A DNA stretch of 64,000 nucleotides from Ectopseudomonas alcaliphila (GCF_900101755.1 NZ_FNAE01000004.1:248001-312000), one strand, 5' to 3'. Positions 46,875 through 56,836 are shown, numbered from the stretch's first letter. Notes: a model not told the origin generated them from the letters alone. Numbers and translations: made by a program.

Positions 46875-47084
46875 TTAAGCTTCCTTGAATTCATCGTGCG
46901 ACCGATCCATGGCGCACCAGCCACAGGGAAAGAGGCTACCCAGCCTGGCTTGGCGCTGCTCCGGATCGAGTACCCAGGGACGATTCTGCCAGGGTGGTCG
47001 GTGGCGTACATGCTGAGTATGGCCACAAGACAAGACTGCCACCCAGTCGCCGTGATCGTCCTGACGAAAATCAACGATACGCAC
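46875..47084 (-). CDS. DUF3565 domain protein
   Basis: A small protein of 69 residues if translation starts at GTG 47084 (VRIVDFRQDDHGDWVAVLSCGH). The family pattern WVAVLSCGHTQHVRHRPPWQ and a C-terminal CxxC-like pair (PCGWC) suggest a zinc-binding site. A longer TTG start at 47159 would add 25 residues not seen in most family members, and neither start has a strong ribosome site. The stop abuts ackA. Function is unknown. Confidence 0.72.
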   Translation of the reverse strand: MRIVDFRQDDHGDWVAVLSCGHTQHVRHRPPWQNRPWVLDPEQRQARLGSLFPCGWCAMDRSHDEFKEA

Positions 47085-47170
47085 GGCCCGTTTGTCTGGG
47101 CTCGGGTCGCAATCCCGGCTGGCCTTGGTTAAACTTGACCGTTCATTTCTCTTTTGCAAAAGGTCTCCCC

Positions 47171-47656
47171 ATGCTGATCGCCGCCAACAAGGCCGTCTCC
47201 ATCGACTATACCCTGACCAACGATGCCGGTGAGGTGATCGACAGCTCCGCTGGCGGCGCGCCGCTGGTGTATCTGCATGGTGCCGGCAACATCATCGCCG
47301 GTCTCGAGAAGGCCCTGGTTGGCAAGCAGGTCGGCGATGAGCTGGACGTTTCCGTCGAGCCGGAAGAAGCCTATGGCGAGTACAGTGCCGAGCTGGTCGC
47401 GACCCTGAGCCGTGCCATGTTCGAAGGCGTCGATACCCTGGAAGTGGGCATGCAGTTCCACGCCTCCGGCCCGGACGGCAGCATGCAGATCGTCACCATC
47501 CGTGATATCGACGGTGATGACGTGACCGTCGACGGCAACCACCCGCTGGCCGGCCAGCGCCTGAACTTCAAGGTCAAGGTGGTGAACGTGCGTGACGCCA
47601 GCGAAGAGGAAGTGGCCCACGGTCATATCCACGGCGAAGGTGGTCACCACCACTAA
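47171..47656 (+). CDS. slyD: FKBP-type peptidyl-prolyl isomerase SlyD
   Basis: Cytoplasmic peptidyl-prolyl isomerase and metallochaperone (Ni/Zn in E. coli). The 161-residue protein has the FKBP core (MLIAANKAVSIDYTL, GAGNIIAGLEKAL), the insert-in-flap chaperone domain (PEEAYGEY onward), and a short His-rich C-terminal tail (HGHIHGEGGHHH) that could bind metal. It is divergent from DUF3565 with 86 bases between start codons. AAGG precedes the ATG. A terminator follows at 47722-47748. Confidence 0.93.
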   Translation: MLIAANKAVSIDYTLTNDAGEVIDSSAGGAPLVYLHGAGNIIAGLEKALVGKQVGDELDVSVEPEEAYGEYSAELVATLSRAMFEGVDTLEVGMQFHASGPDGSMQIVTIRDIDGDDVTVDGNHPLAGQRLNFKVKVVNVRDASEEEVAHGHIHGEGGHHH

Positions 47657-47721
47657 GTTGCCTGTAAGGCGACTTGCGGTCGTTCCGACTGGATCAACCG
47701 CTGCTAAGCTCAAGCTTGCGA

Positions 47722-47748
47722 TAAAGGCGCCTCAGGGCGCCTTTTTTA
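47722..47748 (+). terminator. Terminator after slyD
   Basis: AAAGGCGCC/GGCGCCTTT hairpin with TTTTTT. Confidence 0.9.
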
Positions 47749-47835
47749 TGCATGTCGGCTGGGCTCGTTCGCAGCTGCCTTGATGATTTACGGGGCCGCG
47801 GGCCCGCTGCACTGAATTCGCTGAGGAAGTTCGTC

Positions 47836-48321
47836 ATGAGTGCTTTTCACGATCTCAATCTGCGTGCGCTGGACGGCCAGGAACTGCCGTTGGCGCCCTA
47901 CAAGGGCCAGGTGGTGCTGGTGGTCAACGTCGCCTCCAAGTGCGGCCTGACACCCCAATACGCCGGGCTGGAAAAACTCTATCAGCAGTACAAGGGCAAC
48001 GGTTTCACCGTGCTCGGCGTACCCTGCAACCAGTTCGCCGGCCAGGAGCCCGGCAGCGAAGCGGAAATTCGCGATTTCTGCAGCCTCAACTACGGCGTGA
48101 GCTTCCCGCTGGGCAGCAAGCTGGAGGTCAACGGCCCTGCTCGTCACCCGCTCTATCGCCTGCTGGCTGGTGAGGGTGCCGAGTTTCCAGGCGACATCAC
48201 CTGGAATTTCGAGAAGTTTCTGGTCGGCCAGGACGGCCGCGTGCTGGCGCGTTTCTCGCCGCGTACCACGCCGGACGATCCGGCGCTGATCCAGGCGATC
48301 GAGAAAGCGCTCGGTCTGTGA
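47836..48321 (+). CDS. Glutathione peroxidase family protein
   Basis: A 161-residue thiol peroxidase of the glutathione peroxidase fold that reduces hydroperoxides. The catalytic Cys36 (NVASKCGLTPQY), Gln in CNQFAGQEPG and Trp-Asn in ITWNFEKF are all present. Here the selenocysteine position is Cys, so thioredoxin may be the real reductant. The start at 47836 has GAGGAAG upstream. It follows slyD in the same order as in other pseudomonads. Confidence 0.9.
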   Translation: MSAFHDLNLRALDGQELPLAPYKGQVVLVVNVASKCGLTPQYAGLEKLYQQYKGNGFTVLGVPCNQFAGQEPGSEAEIRDFCSLNYGVSFPLGSKLEVNGPARHPLYRLLAGEGAEFPGDITWNFEKFLVGQDGRVLARFSPRTTPDDPALIQAIEKALGL

Positions 48322-48455
48322 AATAGCGGCACCTGTGCTCTCTGTCCTGGGCACGGGTGAGGCTAATCGGCCAAATCCACGGCCATTTCCCCTTGTGCTC
48401 TTGTTCGCATGGCCGCCCGGTTGCTTAATCGGGCGACATGCCGAGGAGTGCGCCC

Positions 48456-49193
48456 ATGACCAGCTTCCCCAACGAGCAATTGCCAGCCATGGCTTCACCG
48501 GCTGAGCTGCGTGCGCTGATCGAAAGCCGCCGTGCAGTGCGCCGCTTCACGCCTGAGCCGGTGCCCGAGGATGTTATTCGAGACTGCCTGGAGCTGGCCG
48601 TGCTGGCGCCGAACTCCTGCAACCTGCAGCCCTGGAGCTTTCAGGTAATTCGCGATGCGGCGCTGCTGGCGCAGCTGCACCCGGTGTGCATGAGCCAGAA
48701 CGCCGCGCGTGCGCCGCTGATCATCGCCGTGCTGGCGCGCCCGGACACCTGGCGGCAGGCCTGCCGCAACGTCATCGACCATTGGCCGGAGGCCGAGGTG
48801 CCGGCGCGCATTCGCAGCTTCTACAGCAAGACGGCACCGTTCCAGTACAACCAGGGGACGCTGGGCTTGCTGGGTTTGTTCAAGCGTCAGTTGGTGCGCC
48901 TGGTGGGCTTGCGCAAGCCGCTGATGCGCACGCCCAACAGCAAGGCCGACATGCGCCTGTGGGCGGTGAAGTCCACCGCGCTGGCGGCGGAGAACCTGCT
49001 GCTGGCCTTTCAGAGCCATGGCTACGCCACCTGTCCGATGGAGGGATTCGACGAAGTGCGCCTGCGCCGCGTGCTGGACATCCCGCGCCAGGCCATTCCC
49101 ATCATGCTGTTGGCTGTCGGGCGCCAGGGCGAGAAGGGCGTGTACAACCCGCGGCTGCGCTTTGCGCTGGAGCAGCAGGTCACCTGGCGGTAA
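48456..49193 (+). CDS. Nitroreductase family protein
   Basis: A 245-residue FMN-dependent nitroreductase-like protein. It has RRAVRRFTPEPVPE at the N terminus, APNSCNLQPWSFQVI, and AAENLLLAFQSHGYATCPM near the C terminus, typical of the FMN-binding fold. An internal hydrophobic/basic insert (LLGLFKRQLVRLVGLRKPL) is somewhat unusual. GAGGAG precedes the ATG at 48456. The physiological electron acceptor is unknown. Confidence 0.86.
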   Translation: MTSFPNEQLPAMASPAELRALIESRRAVRRFTPEPVPEDVIRDCLELAVLAPNSCNLQPWSFQVIRDAALLAQLHPVCMSQNAARAPLIIAVLARPDTWRQACRNVIDHWPEAEVPARIRSFYSKTAPFQYNQGTLGLLGLFKRQLVRLVGLRKPLMRTPNSKADMRLWAVKSTALAAENLLLAFQSHGYATCPMEGFDEVRLRRVLDIPRQAIPIMLLAVGRQGEKGVYNPRLRFALEQQVTWR

Positions 49194-49223
49194 CCAGGTT
49201 TGACTTGGATCAAATCGCCTTGT

Positions 49224-49252
49224 CTTGAATACGGCGTAATCGTCCTTATCTA
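49224..49252 (+). promoter_or_regulatory. Sigma-32 (heat-shock) promoter of clpB
   Basis: CTTGAA (49224-49229), 14 bases, CCTTATCTA (49244-49252). It matches the CTTGAA-N14-CCnnATnTA pattern and lies 70 bases before the clpB start. Confidence 0.85.
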
Positions 49253-49322
49253 GTCTGCATCTCGGTGGGTTTCGTTTTTCGGGGATGTTGTCCCGGCCCG
49301 CCATTCTGGAGGAAGGACATAT

Positions 49323-51887
49323 ATGCGTATCGATCGTTTGACCAGCAAGCTGCAACTTGCACTTTCCGACGCCCAATCCCTGGCCGTGGGCATGGACCAC
49401 GCCGCCATCGAACCCCTGCACCTGATGCAGGCGCTGCTCGAGCAGCAGGGCGGTTCGATCAAGCCACTGCTGATGCAGGTTGGCTTCGACATCAACAGCC
49501 TGCGTCAGGCTCTGGCCCGTGAGCTGGATCAGCTCGGCAAGCTGCAGAACCCCACCGGCGACATCAACCTGTCGCAGGATCTGGCGCGCCTGCTCAACCA
49601 GGCCGACCGCCTGTCACAGCAGCGCGGTGACCAGTTCATATCCAGCGAGTTGGTGCTGCTCGCCGCCATGGACGAGAACACCAAACTGGGCAAGCTGCTG
49701 CTCGGCCAGGGCGTGTCGAAGAAGGCCCTGGAAAACGCCATCGCCAACCTGCGCGGTGGTCAGGCAGTCAATGACCCCAACGTCGAGGAATCGCGCCAGG
49801 CCCTGGACAAGTTCACCGTCGATCTGACCAAGCGTGCCGAAGAGGGCAAGCTCGACCCGGTGATCGGCCGTGACGACGAGATTCGTCGCACCATCCAGGT
49901 GCTGCAGCGCCGCACCAAGAACAATCCGGTACTGATCGGCGAGCCCGGCGTCGGCAAGACCGCCATCGCCGAGGGCCTGGCCCAGCGCATCATCAATGGC
50001 GAAGTGCCCGATGGTCTGAAAGACAAGCGCCTGCTGTCGCTGGACATGGGCTCGCTGATCGCCGGTGCCAAATTCCGTGGCGAGTTCGAGGAGCGCCTGA
50101 AAGCGGTGCTCAATGAGCTCTCCAAGCAGGAAGGGCGCATCATCCTGTTTATCGACGAGCTGCACACCATGGTCGGCGCCGGTAAGGCCGAGGGTGCCAT
50201 GGACGCCGGCAACATGCTCAAACCGGCGCTGGCCCGTGGTGAGCTGCACTGCGTCGGCGCCACCACGCTGGACGAGTACCGCCAGTTCATCGAGAAGGAC
50301 GCCGCACTGGAGCGCCGCTTCCAGAAAGTACTGGTGGATGAGCCGAGCGAGGAAGACACCATCGCCATCCTGCGCGGCCTGAAGGAGCGCTACGAGGTGC
50401 ACCACGGCGTGACCATCACCGACGGCGCGATCATCGCCGCGGCCAAGCTCAGTCATCGCTATATCACCGACCGTCAGTTGCCGGACAAGGCCATCGACCT
50501 GATCGATGAGGCTGCTAGCCGCATCCGCATGGAGATCGACTCCAAGCCCGAAGAGCTGGATCGCCTGGAGCGCCGCCTGATTCAGTTGAAGATCGAGCGC
50601 GAAGCGCTGAAGAAGGAGGACGATGACGCAGCGCTCAAGCGTCTGGAAAAGCTCAAGGAGGACATCGCCCGCCTGGAGAAGGAATACGCCGACCTGGAGG
50701 AAATCTGGAAGTCGGAGAAAGCCGAGGTGCAAGGTTCGGCGCAGATCCAGCAACGCATCGAGCAGGCCAAGACCGAGCTCGAGGCCGCACGGCGCAAGGG
50801 TGACCTCAACCGGATGGCCGAGCTGCAATACGGCATCATTCCCGATCTCGAGCGCAGCCTGCAGATGGTCGACCAGCACGGTAAGGCTGAGAACCAGCTG
50901 CTGCGCAACAAGGTCACCGACGAGGAGATCGCCGAGGTGGTGTCCAAGTGGACCGGTATTCCGGTGAGCAAGATGCTCGAAGGTGAGCGCGAGAAGCTAC
51001 TGAAGATGGAGGGCTTGCTGCACCAGCGCGTGATCGGCCAGAACGAGGCGGTGGTTGCCGTGGCCAACGCCGTGCGCCGCTCCCGTGCAGGGCTGTCCGA
51101 CCCCAATCGGCCGAGCGGTTCGTTCCTCTTCCTCGGCCCGACCGGGGTGGGCAAGACCGAGCTGTGCAAGGCGCTGGCCGAGTTCCTCTTCGACACCGAG
51201 GAGGCGCTGGTGCGCATCGACATGTCCGAGTTCATGGAGAAACACTCGGTGGCCCGCCTGATCGGTGCGCCGCCCGGTTATGTCGGTTATGAAGAGGGCG
51301 GTTACCTGACCGAGGCGGTGCGTCGCAAGCCGTATTCGGTGGTGCTGATGGACGAGGTCGAGAAGGCGCATCCGGACGTGTTCAACGTGCTGTTGCAGGT
51401 GCTCGAAGATGGTCGTCTGACCGACAGCCATGGCCGCACCGTGGACTTCAAGAACACGGTGATCGTGATGACCTCGAACCTGGGGTCGGCGCAGATCCAG
51501 GAACTGGTCGGCGACAGGGAAGCGCAGCGCGCGGCGGTGATGGATGCGGTGAGCAGCCACTTCCGCCCCGAGTTCATCAACCGTATCGACGAAGTGGTGG
51601 TGTTCGAGCCGCTGGGCCGTGAGCAGATCGCCGGCATTGCCGAGATTCAGTTGCAGCGCCTGCGCGGTCGCCTGGCCGAGCGCGAACTCAGCCTGGAGCT
51701 GACGCCGGAGGCGCTCGACAAGCTGATCGCTGTCGGTTACGACCCGGTGTATGGGGCGCGTCCGCTCAAGCGTGCGATCCAGCGCTGGATCGAGAACCCG
51801 CTGGCGCAGCGCATCCTGGCCGGAGATTTCGCGCCGGGCGCGTTGGTGCATGCCAAGGTGGAGGGCGAGGAGATCGTCTTCGCCTGA
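49323..51887 (+). CDS. clpB: ATP-dependent chaperone ClpB
   Basis: A hexameric disaggregase that works with DnaK/DnaJ/GrpE. The 854-residue protein contains the N domain, two AAA+ modules (Walker [10 protein letters not shown] and GPTGVGKTE, both intact), and the middle coiled-coil domain (about 400-530) typical of ClpB. Start at 49323 follows an AAGGA ribosome site. A sigma-32 promoter lies at 49224-49252 and a terminator follows. Confidence 0.98.
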   Translation: MRIDRLTSKLQLALSDAQSLAVGMDHAAIEPLHLMQALLEQQGGSIKPLLMQVGFDINSLRQALARELDQLGKLQNPTGDINLSQDLARLLNQADRLSQQRGDQFISSELVLLAAMDENTKLGKLLLGQGVSKKALENAIANLRGGQAVNDPNVEESRQALDKFTVDLTKRAEEGKLDPVIGRDDEIRRTIQVLQRRTKNNPVLIGEPGVGKTAIAEGLAQRIINGEVPDGLKDKRLLSLDMGSLIAGAKFRGEFEERLKAVLNELSKQEGRIILFIDELHTMVGAGKAEGAMDAGNMLKPALARGELHCVGATTLDEYRQFIEKDAALERRFQKVLVDEPSEEDTIAILRGLKERYEVHHGVTITDGAIIAAAKLSHRYITDRQLPDKAIDLIDEAASRIRMEIDSKPEELDRLERRLIQLKIEREALKKEDDDAALKRLEKLKEDIARLEKEYADLEEIWKSEKAEVQGSAQIQQRIEQAKTELEAARRKGDLNRMAELQYGIIPDLERSLQMVDQHGKAENQLLRNKVTDEEIAEVVSKWTGIPVSKMLEGEREKLLKMEGLLHQRVIGQNEAVVAVANAVRRSRAGLSDPNRPSGSFLFLGPTGVGKTELCKALAEFLFDTEEALVRIDMSEFMEKHSVARLIGAPPGYVGYEEGGYLTEAVRRKPYSVVLMDEVEKAHPDVFNVLLQVLEDGRLTDSHGRTVDFKNTVIVMTSNLGSAQIQELVGDREAQRAAVMDAVSSHFRPEFINRIDEVVVFEPLGREQIAGIAEIQLQRLRGRLAERELSLELTPEALDKLIAVGYDPVYGARPLKRAIQRWIENPLAQRILAGDFAPGALVHAKVEGEEIVFA

Positions 51888-51904
51888 TCCAGTCGCGTCA
51901 AAAC

Positions 51905-51933
51905 AAAGGCCCGCCAAATCGGCGGGCCTTTGC
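51905..51933 (+). terminator. Terminator after clpB
   Basis: AAAGGCCCGCC/GGCGGGCCTTT hairpin followed by TTGCGTTTG. Confidence 0.85.
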
Positions 51934-51938
51934 GTTTG

Positions 51939-51998
51939 TAGCCCGGATGAAATCCGGGAAGTCGGCCTCAGGTAGTCCCGGTTTGCATCCGGGCTACG
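51939..51998. repeat. REP-type inverted repeat (GTAGCCCGGAT)
   Basis: GTAGCCCGGATG...ATCCGGG and a facing CCCGG...CATCCGGGCTAC make a long imperfect hairpin between the convergent clpB and dld genes. It belongs with a similar element at 61678-61733. Confidence 0.75.
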
Positions 51999-51999
51999 C

Positions 52000-53730
52000 T
52001 CAATGCTCCTGCCCGCAGCACCCACCCCAATGCTTCTTCTTCGAGGTATGGCCGATGCCGGGGTTGAAGGTATTGGTCGGATCCAGCTCGCGGTAGAACC
52101 CGGCCAGGGCCGGCTTGGCCACATAGAGATGGCCAACGTTGTGCTCGGCCGGGTACTCGGCGCGGCGTTCGTCCAGCAGCTTCCACATGCGGTGCTCCAT
52201 CGCGATCGGGTCGATGCCCTTCTTGACGATGTAGTCCTGGTGGAACACATGGCAGAAGAAGTGGCCGTAGTAGAGCTTGTGGATGATCTGCTCTTCCATT
52301 TCCGCCGGCAGCGTTTCGACCCAGTCGCGGTCGTTGCGACGCAGGGCGATGTCCAGCGCGAGGATGTCTTCGACGCTGCTGCGGTGTGACTCGCGGTAGC
52401 GGATCGCTGCGCCGGCAACGGCGAAGCGATGCAGGAAGGCCTTGCGGCCTTCATCGGCATCACACTCGAAACAGGCGCCGCTGGTGCTGCCGGTGAAGTA
52501 TTCGGTGAGGAAGGCGCGGGTCTGTTCCAGGGTGTCGTTGGATACGCGCACCAGCAGGTGATGCTCGAAACGATCGCGGTATTCGCGCATGCGCGCAGGC
52601 AGGTGGCTGGGCAGCAGGTTCATCAGCGCCTGGATGACCTTGTCGGTCACGCCACGCAGGCCGAAGCGCTCGAAGAAGCCGTCGACGCGGCTCTTCATGG
52701 CGAAGGCCGCCGGTACCTTGGCGGTGCCGAACTTGTCGATCACCAGGAAGGTGTCCTTGCCGTATTTTTCGCCTATATCGAAAGCGGTGCGGTGAATGTA
52801 CTCGCCAGCAATCGGCAGGCGCGGCAGCTTGGCCAGCAAGTGGCGACGCACTTCGGTCAAGTCGTGCGGGTCGTTGCTGCCGATGTAGAACACCGTGCTC
52901 GGCTCCTTCGGGAAGGTGTCCAGGCGCACGGCGAACAGGCACAGCTTGCCGGCCGAGCCCGAGGCCTCGAACAGGCGCGCCGGGTCGGCGTTGAAGCGCG
53001 CCGGAGTGTCGGCATCGACATCACGCACGTGTTCGCCATAGCGGGCGTCGGAGGCCTTGGCGGTTGCCTCGTTGCGCACCTGCTGCGGGGTGTAATCGCC
53101 GTTCTGCAGGCGGGTGAGGATCTCCTCGGGGCTGTCACCCAGGTCTATCCCCAGGTGGTTGACCAGCTCCAGCGAGCCGTCATCGTTTACCTGCGCGTAC
53201 AGGGCCAGCTCGGTGTAGGCCGGGCCGCGACGCACCAGGGCTCCGCCGGAGTTGTTGCAGATGCCGCCGAGCACCGAGGCGCCGATGCAGGACGAGCCGA
53301 TCACCGAATGTGGCTCGCGGTTCAGTGGCGCCAGCGCCTGTTCCAGGCGGTCGAGGGTGGCGCCGGGCAGGCACACTACCTGCTCGCCATCGTTTACCAG
53401 CTGCACGCCGGTGATGCGCAGGGTGCTGATCAGTACGATCTCGCGATCGTAGTCCTCGCCGTCGGGCGTGGAACCGCCGGTCAGGCCGGTGTTGGCCGCC
53501 TGCATGATGACGATGCGGTCGGCTGCTACCGCGGCCTGGAGGATGTGCCACTGCTCCAGCAGCGAGCCAGGGCGCACCACCGCCAGCACATTGCCCTCGC
53601 CCGTGCGATGGCCCTTGCGGAATCGCCGCGTGGCTTGTTCGTCGGTCAGCACATGGCGGGTTCCGACGATCTGGCGCATCTGTGCCAGCAGGGCGTCACG
53701 GGTGACGGAGGTGGTGACGGCGGCAGTCAT
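52000..53730 (-). CDS. dld: D-lactate dehydrogenase (quinone-dependent)
   Basis: An FAD enzyme that oxidises D-lactate to pyruvate and reduces the quinone pool. The 576-residue length matches E. coli Dld. The N-terminal FAD-binding segment carries IMQAANTGLTGGSTPDG and the Dld-specific membrane-binding C domain ends near KKKHWGGCCGQEH. It lies 4 bases downstream of lldD in an lldP-lldD-dld operon. AAGGAG lies before the ATG, 11 bases away. Confidence 0.95.
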   Translation of the reverse strand: MTAAVTTSVTRDALLAQMRQIVGTRHVLTDEQATRRFRKGHRTGEGNVLAVVRPGSLLEQWHILQAAVAADRIVIMQAANTGLTGGSTPDGEDYDREIVLISTLRITGVQLVNDGEQVVCLPGATLDRLEQALAPLNREPHSVIGSSCIGASVLGGICNNSGGALVRRGPAYTELALYAQVNDDGSLELVNHLGIDLGDSPEEILTRLQNGDYTPQQVRNEATAKASDARYGEHVRDVDADTPARFNADPARLFEASGSAGKLCLFAVRLDTFPKEPSTVFYIGSNDPHDLTEVRRHLLAKLPRLPIAGEYIHRTAFDIGEKYGKDTFLVIDKFGTAKVPAAFAMKSRVDGFFERFGLRGVTDKVIQALMNLLPSHLPARMREYRDRFEHHLLVRVSNDTLEQTRAFLTEYFTGSTSGACFECDADEGRKAFLHRFAVAGAAIRYRESHRSSVEDILALDIALRRNDRDWVETLPAEMEEQIIHKLYYGHFFCHVFHQDYIVKKGIDPIAMEHRMWKLLDERRAEYPAEHNVGHLYVAKPALAGFYRELDPTNTFNPGIGHTSKKKHWGGCCGQEH

Positions 53731-53734
53731 TGGC

Positions 53735-54874
53735 TCAACGCTCCTTTACCAGCAGATCCGGGGTTATTTCGGCGATGGACTTGGCACCGGTCAGCACCAT
53801 GGCTACGCGCATCTCCTTCTCGATCAGGTCGAGCAGGTTGCTCACCCCGGCGCCACCGGCTGCGGCCAGGGCGTAGAGGAAGGCGCGGCCGAGCAGCACG
53901 GTGTCGGCGCCAAGGGCGAGCATGCGCACCACGTCGAGGCCGGTGCGGATGCCGGAGTCGGCAAGAATCTTCAGTTCGCCCTTGACCGCGTCGGCGATGG
54001 CCGGCAGGGCGCGGGCACTGGACAGCACGCCGTCGAGCTGACGACCACCGTGGTTGGAGACGATGATGCCGTCGGCACCGAAGGTCACCGCATCACGGGC
54101 GTCCTCGGGGTCGAGGATGCCCTTGATCACCATCGGGCCGTCCCAGAAGTCGCGGATCCACTCCAGGTCCTTCCAGGAAATCGACGGGTCGAAGTTGGCG
54201 CCCAGCCAGCCAATGTAGTCGGCCAGGCCGGTCGGGTTGCCGCGGTAGGCGGAGATGTTACCCAGGTCATGCGGCTTGCCCATCAGGCCGACGTCCCAGG
54301 CCCACTGCGGGTGAGTCATGGCCTGCAGCATGCGGCGCAGGGCGGCGTTCGGGCCGCTCATGCCGGAGTGAGCGTCGCGGTAGCGGGCGCCGGGCACCGG
54401 CATGTCCACGGTGAACACCAGCGTCGAGCAGCCGGCGGCCTTGGCGCGCTCCAGTGCGTTCTTCATGAAGCCGCGGTCCTTCAGCACGTAGAGCTGGAAC
54501 CACATCGGCCGGTCGATGGCCGGCGCCACTTCCTCGATCGGGCACACCGACACGGTGGACAGGGTAAAGGGAATGCCCTTGGCAGCAGCTGCCTTGGCCG
54601 CCTGCACCTCGCCACGGCGAGCGAACATGCCGGTCAGGCCGACTGGCGCCAGGCCTACTGGCATCGACATCTTCTCGCCGAACAGCTCGGTGGACAGGTC
54701 CAGCTCGGACATGTTCTTCAGCACGCGCTGGCGCAGTTCGATGTCCGACAGGTCGGCGACATTGCGGCGCAGGGTGTGCTCGGCATAGGCGCCGCCATCG
54801 GCGTAGTGGAACAGGAAGGGCGGCAGCTTGCGTTGCGCGGCAGCGCGATAGTCGGTCGAGGCAGAAATGATCAT
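53735..54874 (-). CDS. lldD: L-lactate dehydrogenase (FMN-dependent)
   Basis: Oxidises L-lactate to pyruvate with electrons passed to the respiratory chain. The 379-residue TIM-barrel flavoenzyme shows [11 protein letters not shown], the substrate region MFARRGEV and the active-site [10 protein letters not shown]. The start [14 protein letters not shown] at 54874 has AGGATGAG before it, rather than an upstream ATG at 54931. An 8-bp hairpin lies between lldP and lldD. Confidence 0.96.
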   Translation of the reverse strand: MIISASTDYRAAAQRKLPPFLFHYADGGAYAEHTLRRNVADLSDIELRQRVLKNMSELDLSTELFGEKMSMPVGLAPVGLTGMFARRGEVQAAKAAAAKGIPFTLSTVSVCPIEEVAPAIDRPMWFQLYVLKDRGFMKNALERAKAAGCSTLVFTVDMPVPGARYRDAHSGMSGPNAALRRMLQAMTHPQWAWDVGLMGKPHDLGNISAYRGNPTGLADYIGWLGANFDPSISWKDLEWIRDFWDGPMVIKGILDPEDARDAVTFGADGIIVSNHGGRQLDGVLSSARALPAIADAVKGELKILADSGIRTGLDVVRMLALGADTVLLGRAFLYALAAAGGAGVSNLLDLIEKEMRVAMVLTGAKSIAEITPDLLVKER

Positions 54875-54921
54875 GGGCTCATCCTGTTGCTGAAAAAGGG
54901 AAGCGTAGCCTGACGGCAAGA

Positions 54922-54940
54922 GCCCCGGCATGGCCGGGGC
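54922..54940 (-). promoter_or_regulatory. Hairpin between lldP and lldD
   Basis: GCCCCGGC and GCCGGGGC form a perfect 8-bp stem around ATG. There is no T-run, so it may be an mRNA-stability or attenuating structure within the operon rather than a full terminator. Confidence 0.6.
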
Positions 54941-54958
54941 GCATTCGACGGGTTAGGG

Positions 54959-56653
54959 TCAGCGCACGACCAGCGGGTCGCTGACGCCCAGCACGTAGAT
55001 CGCGATCATCGCAATGATGCCGGTGAACAGCAGGTAGTACAGCGTCGGCCAGATGGTCTTGCGCAGGGTACTGCCTTCGCGACCAAGCAGGCCAACGGTG
55101 GCCGAAGCCGCCACCACGTTGTGGATTGCAACCATGTTGCCGGCGGCGGCGCCCACGGCCTGTACGGCAACGATCAGCGCGCTGGAGATACCCAGGCTGC
55201 TGGCGACGCCGAACTGGAACTGGCTGAACATCATGTTGCTGACGGTGTTGGAACCGGCGATGAAGGCGCCCAGGGCGCCGATGCTCGGGGCCAGTAGCGG
55301 ATAGATGCCGCCAACGCTGTCGGCCACCCAGCGCGCCATGAGGATCGGCATGCTGGCCAGCTCGGCGCCGTTGACCCCGGAGTTGATCAGGATGCGCACC
55401 ATCGGCACGGTGAACAGCAGCACGAAGCCGGCGCTGAGCAATACGCTGGACGACTCCTTCACCGCCTTGCCCAGGTCACGTGCCTTCATGCCATGCAGGA
55501 AGAAGGTGGCCAGGACCACGGCAACCAGAATGCCGCCCGGCAGGAACAGCGGTTGGAAGCTGGCACTGACGCCGGTTTCGCCGAGCAGGTCGGGGAAGTT
55601 CACCACCACCGCCTTCAGCGCATTGCCGACTTCAGGAAAGACGCGGCTGATCACCAGCAACGCACCGACCAGCACATAGGGCAGCCAGGCGCGCAGTGTG
55701 CTCATCGGCTTGGCGGTCAGTTCGTCCAGCTTCATCTCGACGGTGCCCAGCCATTCGCTCGGCCATTTGTCGGCCGGGGCGAAATCCCAGGTCTTCTTCG
55801 GCACCAGGAAACCGAAGCGCGCGGCGCTGGTGACGATGGCCAGCCCGATCAGCCCGCCCAGCAGCGAGGGAAATTCCGGACCGAGGAACACCCCGGTGGC
55901 CGCATACGGCAGGACGAATGCAAGGCCGGCGAAAATGGCGAACGGCAGCACTTCCAGGCCGGCTTTCCAGCTTTTCTCCTGACCGAAGAAGCGGGTCAGC
56001 ATCATCGCCATCACCAGTGGCATGACCACACCGACGATGGCATGGATGATCGCCACCTGGCTGGTGATCAATTGCAGGAACTGCGCCCAGGACGAACCTT
56101 GCTCGACCAGCTGTGCGCCGATGGTGGCGGTGTCCAGGCCGGTGTTGAGACCGACGATGATCGGCGTGCCGACGGCGCCGAACGACACCGGCGTGCTCTG
56201 TACCAGCATGCCCATCAACACCGCGGCCATGGCCGGGAAACCGATGGCCACCAGCAGCGGTGCAGCGATGGCCGCTGGTGTACCGAAGCCCGAAGCGCCC
56301 TCGATGAAGCAACCGAACAGCCAGGCGATGATGATCGCCTGGATGCGCCGGTCAGGACTGATGGTGGTGAAGCCGGCACGAATGGCGGTGATGCCGCCGG
56401 AATGCTTGAGGGTGTTCAGCAGCAGGATGGCACCGAAGATGATCCACAGCAGGCCAAGAGTGATCAGCAGGCCTTGCAGGGTGGAGGCCAGGACGCGATT
56501 GAAGGTCATGTCCCAGGCGAACAGGCCGACAGCGGCTGTCACCAGGTAAACCAGCGGCATGGCGTGTTTGGCCGGCCAGCGCAGACCGATCAGCAAAACG
56601 GCAGCAAGCAGAATCGGCGAGAACGCCAGCAGGGCGAGAATTCCGTTGGACAT
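54959..56653 (-). CDS. lldP: L-lactate permease
   Basis: Inner-membrane lactate-proton symporter, a 564-residue LctP-family protein with many hydrophobic segments (about 12). GASGFGTPAA in the first third is a family signature. It is the first gene of lldP-lldD-dld. GGAG precedes the ATG. The probable LldR operator and promoter lie upstream at 56773-56836. Confidence 0.95.
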   Translation of the reverse strand: MSNGILALLAFSPILLAAVLLIGLRWPAKHAMPLVYLVTAAVGLFAWDMTFNRVLASTLQGLLITLGLLWIIFGAILLLNTLKHSGGITAIRAGFTTISPDRRIQAIIIAWLFGCFIEGASGFGTPAAIAAPLLVAIGFPAMAAVLMGMLVQSTPVSFGAVGTPIIVGLNTGLDTATIGAQLVEQGSSWAQFLQLITSQVAIIHAIVGVVMPLVMAMMLTRFFGQEKSWKAGLEVLPFAIFAGLAFVLPYAATGVFLGPEFPSLLGGLIGLAIVTSAARFGFLVPKKTWDFAPADKWPSEWLGTVEMKLDELTAKPMSTLRAWLPYVLVGALLVISRVFPEVGNALKAVVVNFPDLLGETGVSASFQPLFLPGGILVAVVLATFFLHGMKARDLGKAVKESSSVLLSAGFVLLFTVPMVRILINSGVNGAELASMPILMARWVADSVGGIYPLLAPSIGALGAFIAGSNTVSNMMFSQFQFGVASSLGISSALIVAVQAVGAAAGNMVAIHNVVAASATVGLLGREGSTLRKTIWPTLYYLLFTGIIAMIAIYVLGVSDPLVVR

Positions 56654-56772
56654 TGGGACTTACTCCACACGAACGCGCGGCTGGCGCGGCAGGGATGAGG
56701 CGTTATCGAACAGGCTTGCAGCGCATAGGGCTGTCATGGCGTGACCTCGATGGTTTGTTGTTCTTGTTGGTT

Positions 56773-56791
56773 AAATTGGTAATACCAATTT
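56773..56791. promoter_or_regulatory. Probable LldR operator
   Basis: AAATTGGTA-A-TACCAATTT is a perfect 9-1-9 palindrome, of the TTGGTNNNACCAA type bound by FadR/FCD-class GntR regulators. It lies between lldP and the divergent lldR, just downstream of the predicted lldP -10. Confidence 0.8.
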
Positions 56792-56807
56792 ACAAAGTAG
56801 CGGGCTC

Positions 56808-56836
56808 AGGTTAAAAGTTGCTCAATAGGCTGTCAA
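56808..56836 (-). promoter_or_regulatory. Sigma-70 promoter of lldP
   Basis: Minus-strand TTGACA (56836-56831), 17 bases, TAACCT (56813-56808). The palindrome at 56773-56791 lies just after it, suited to repression. Confidence 0.75.

Noticed and set aside
49614..50879. Minus-strand open frame opposite clpB
   Set aside because: Antisense shadow of a highly biased gene; no start signal.
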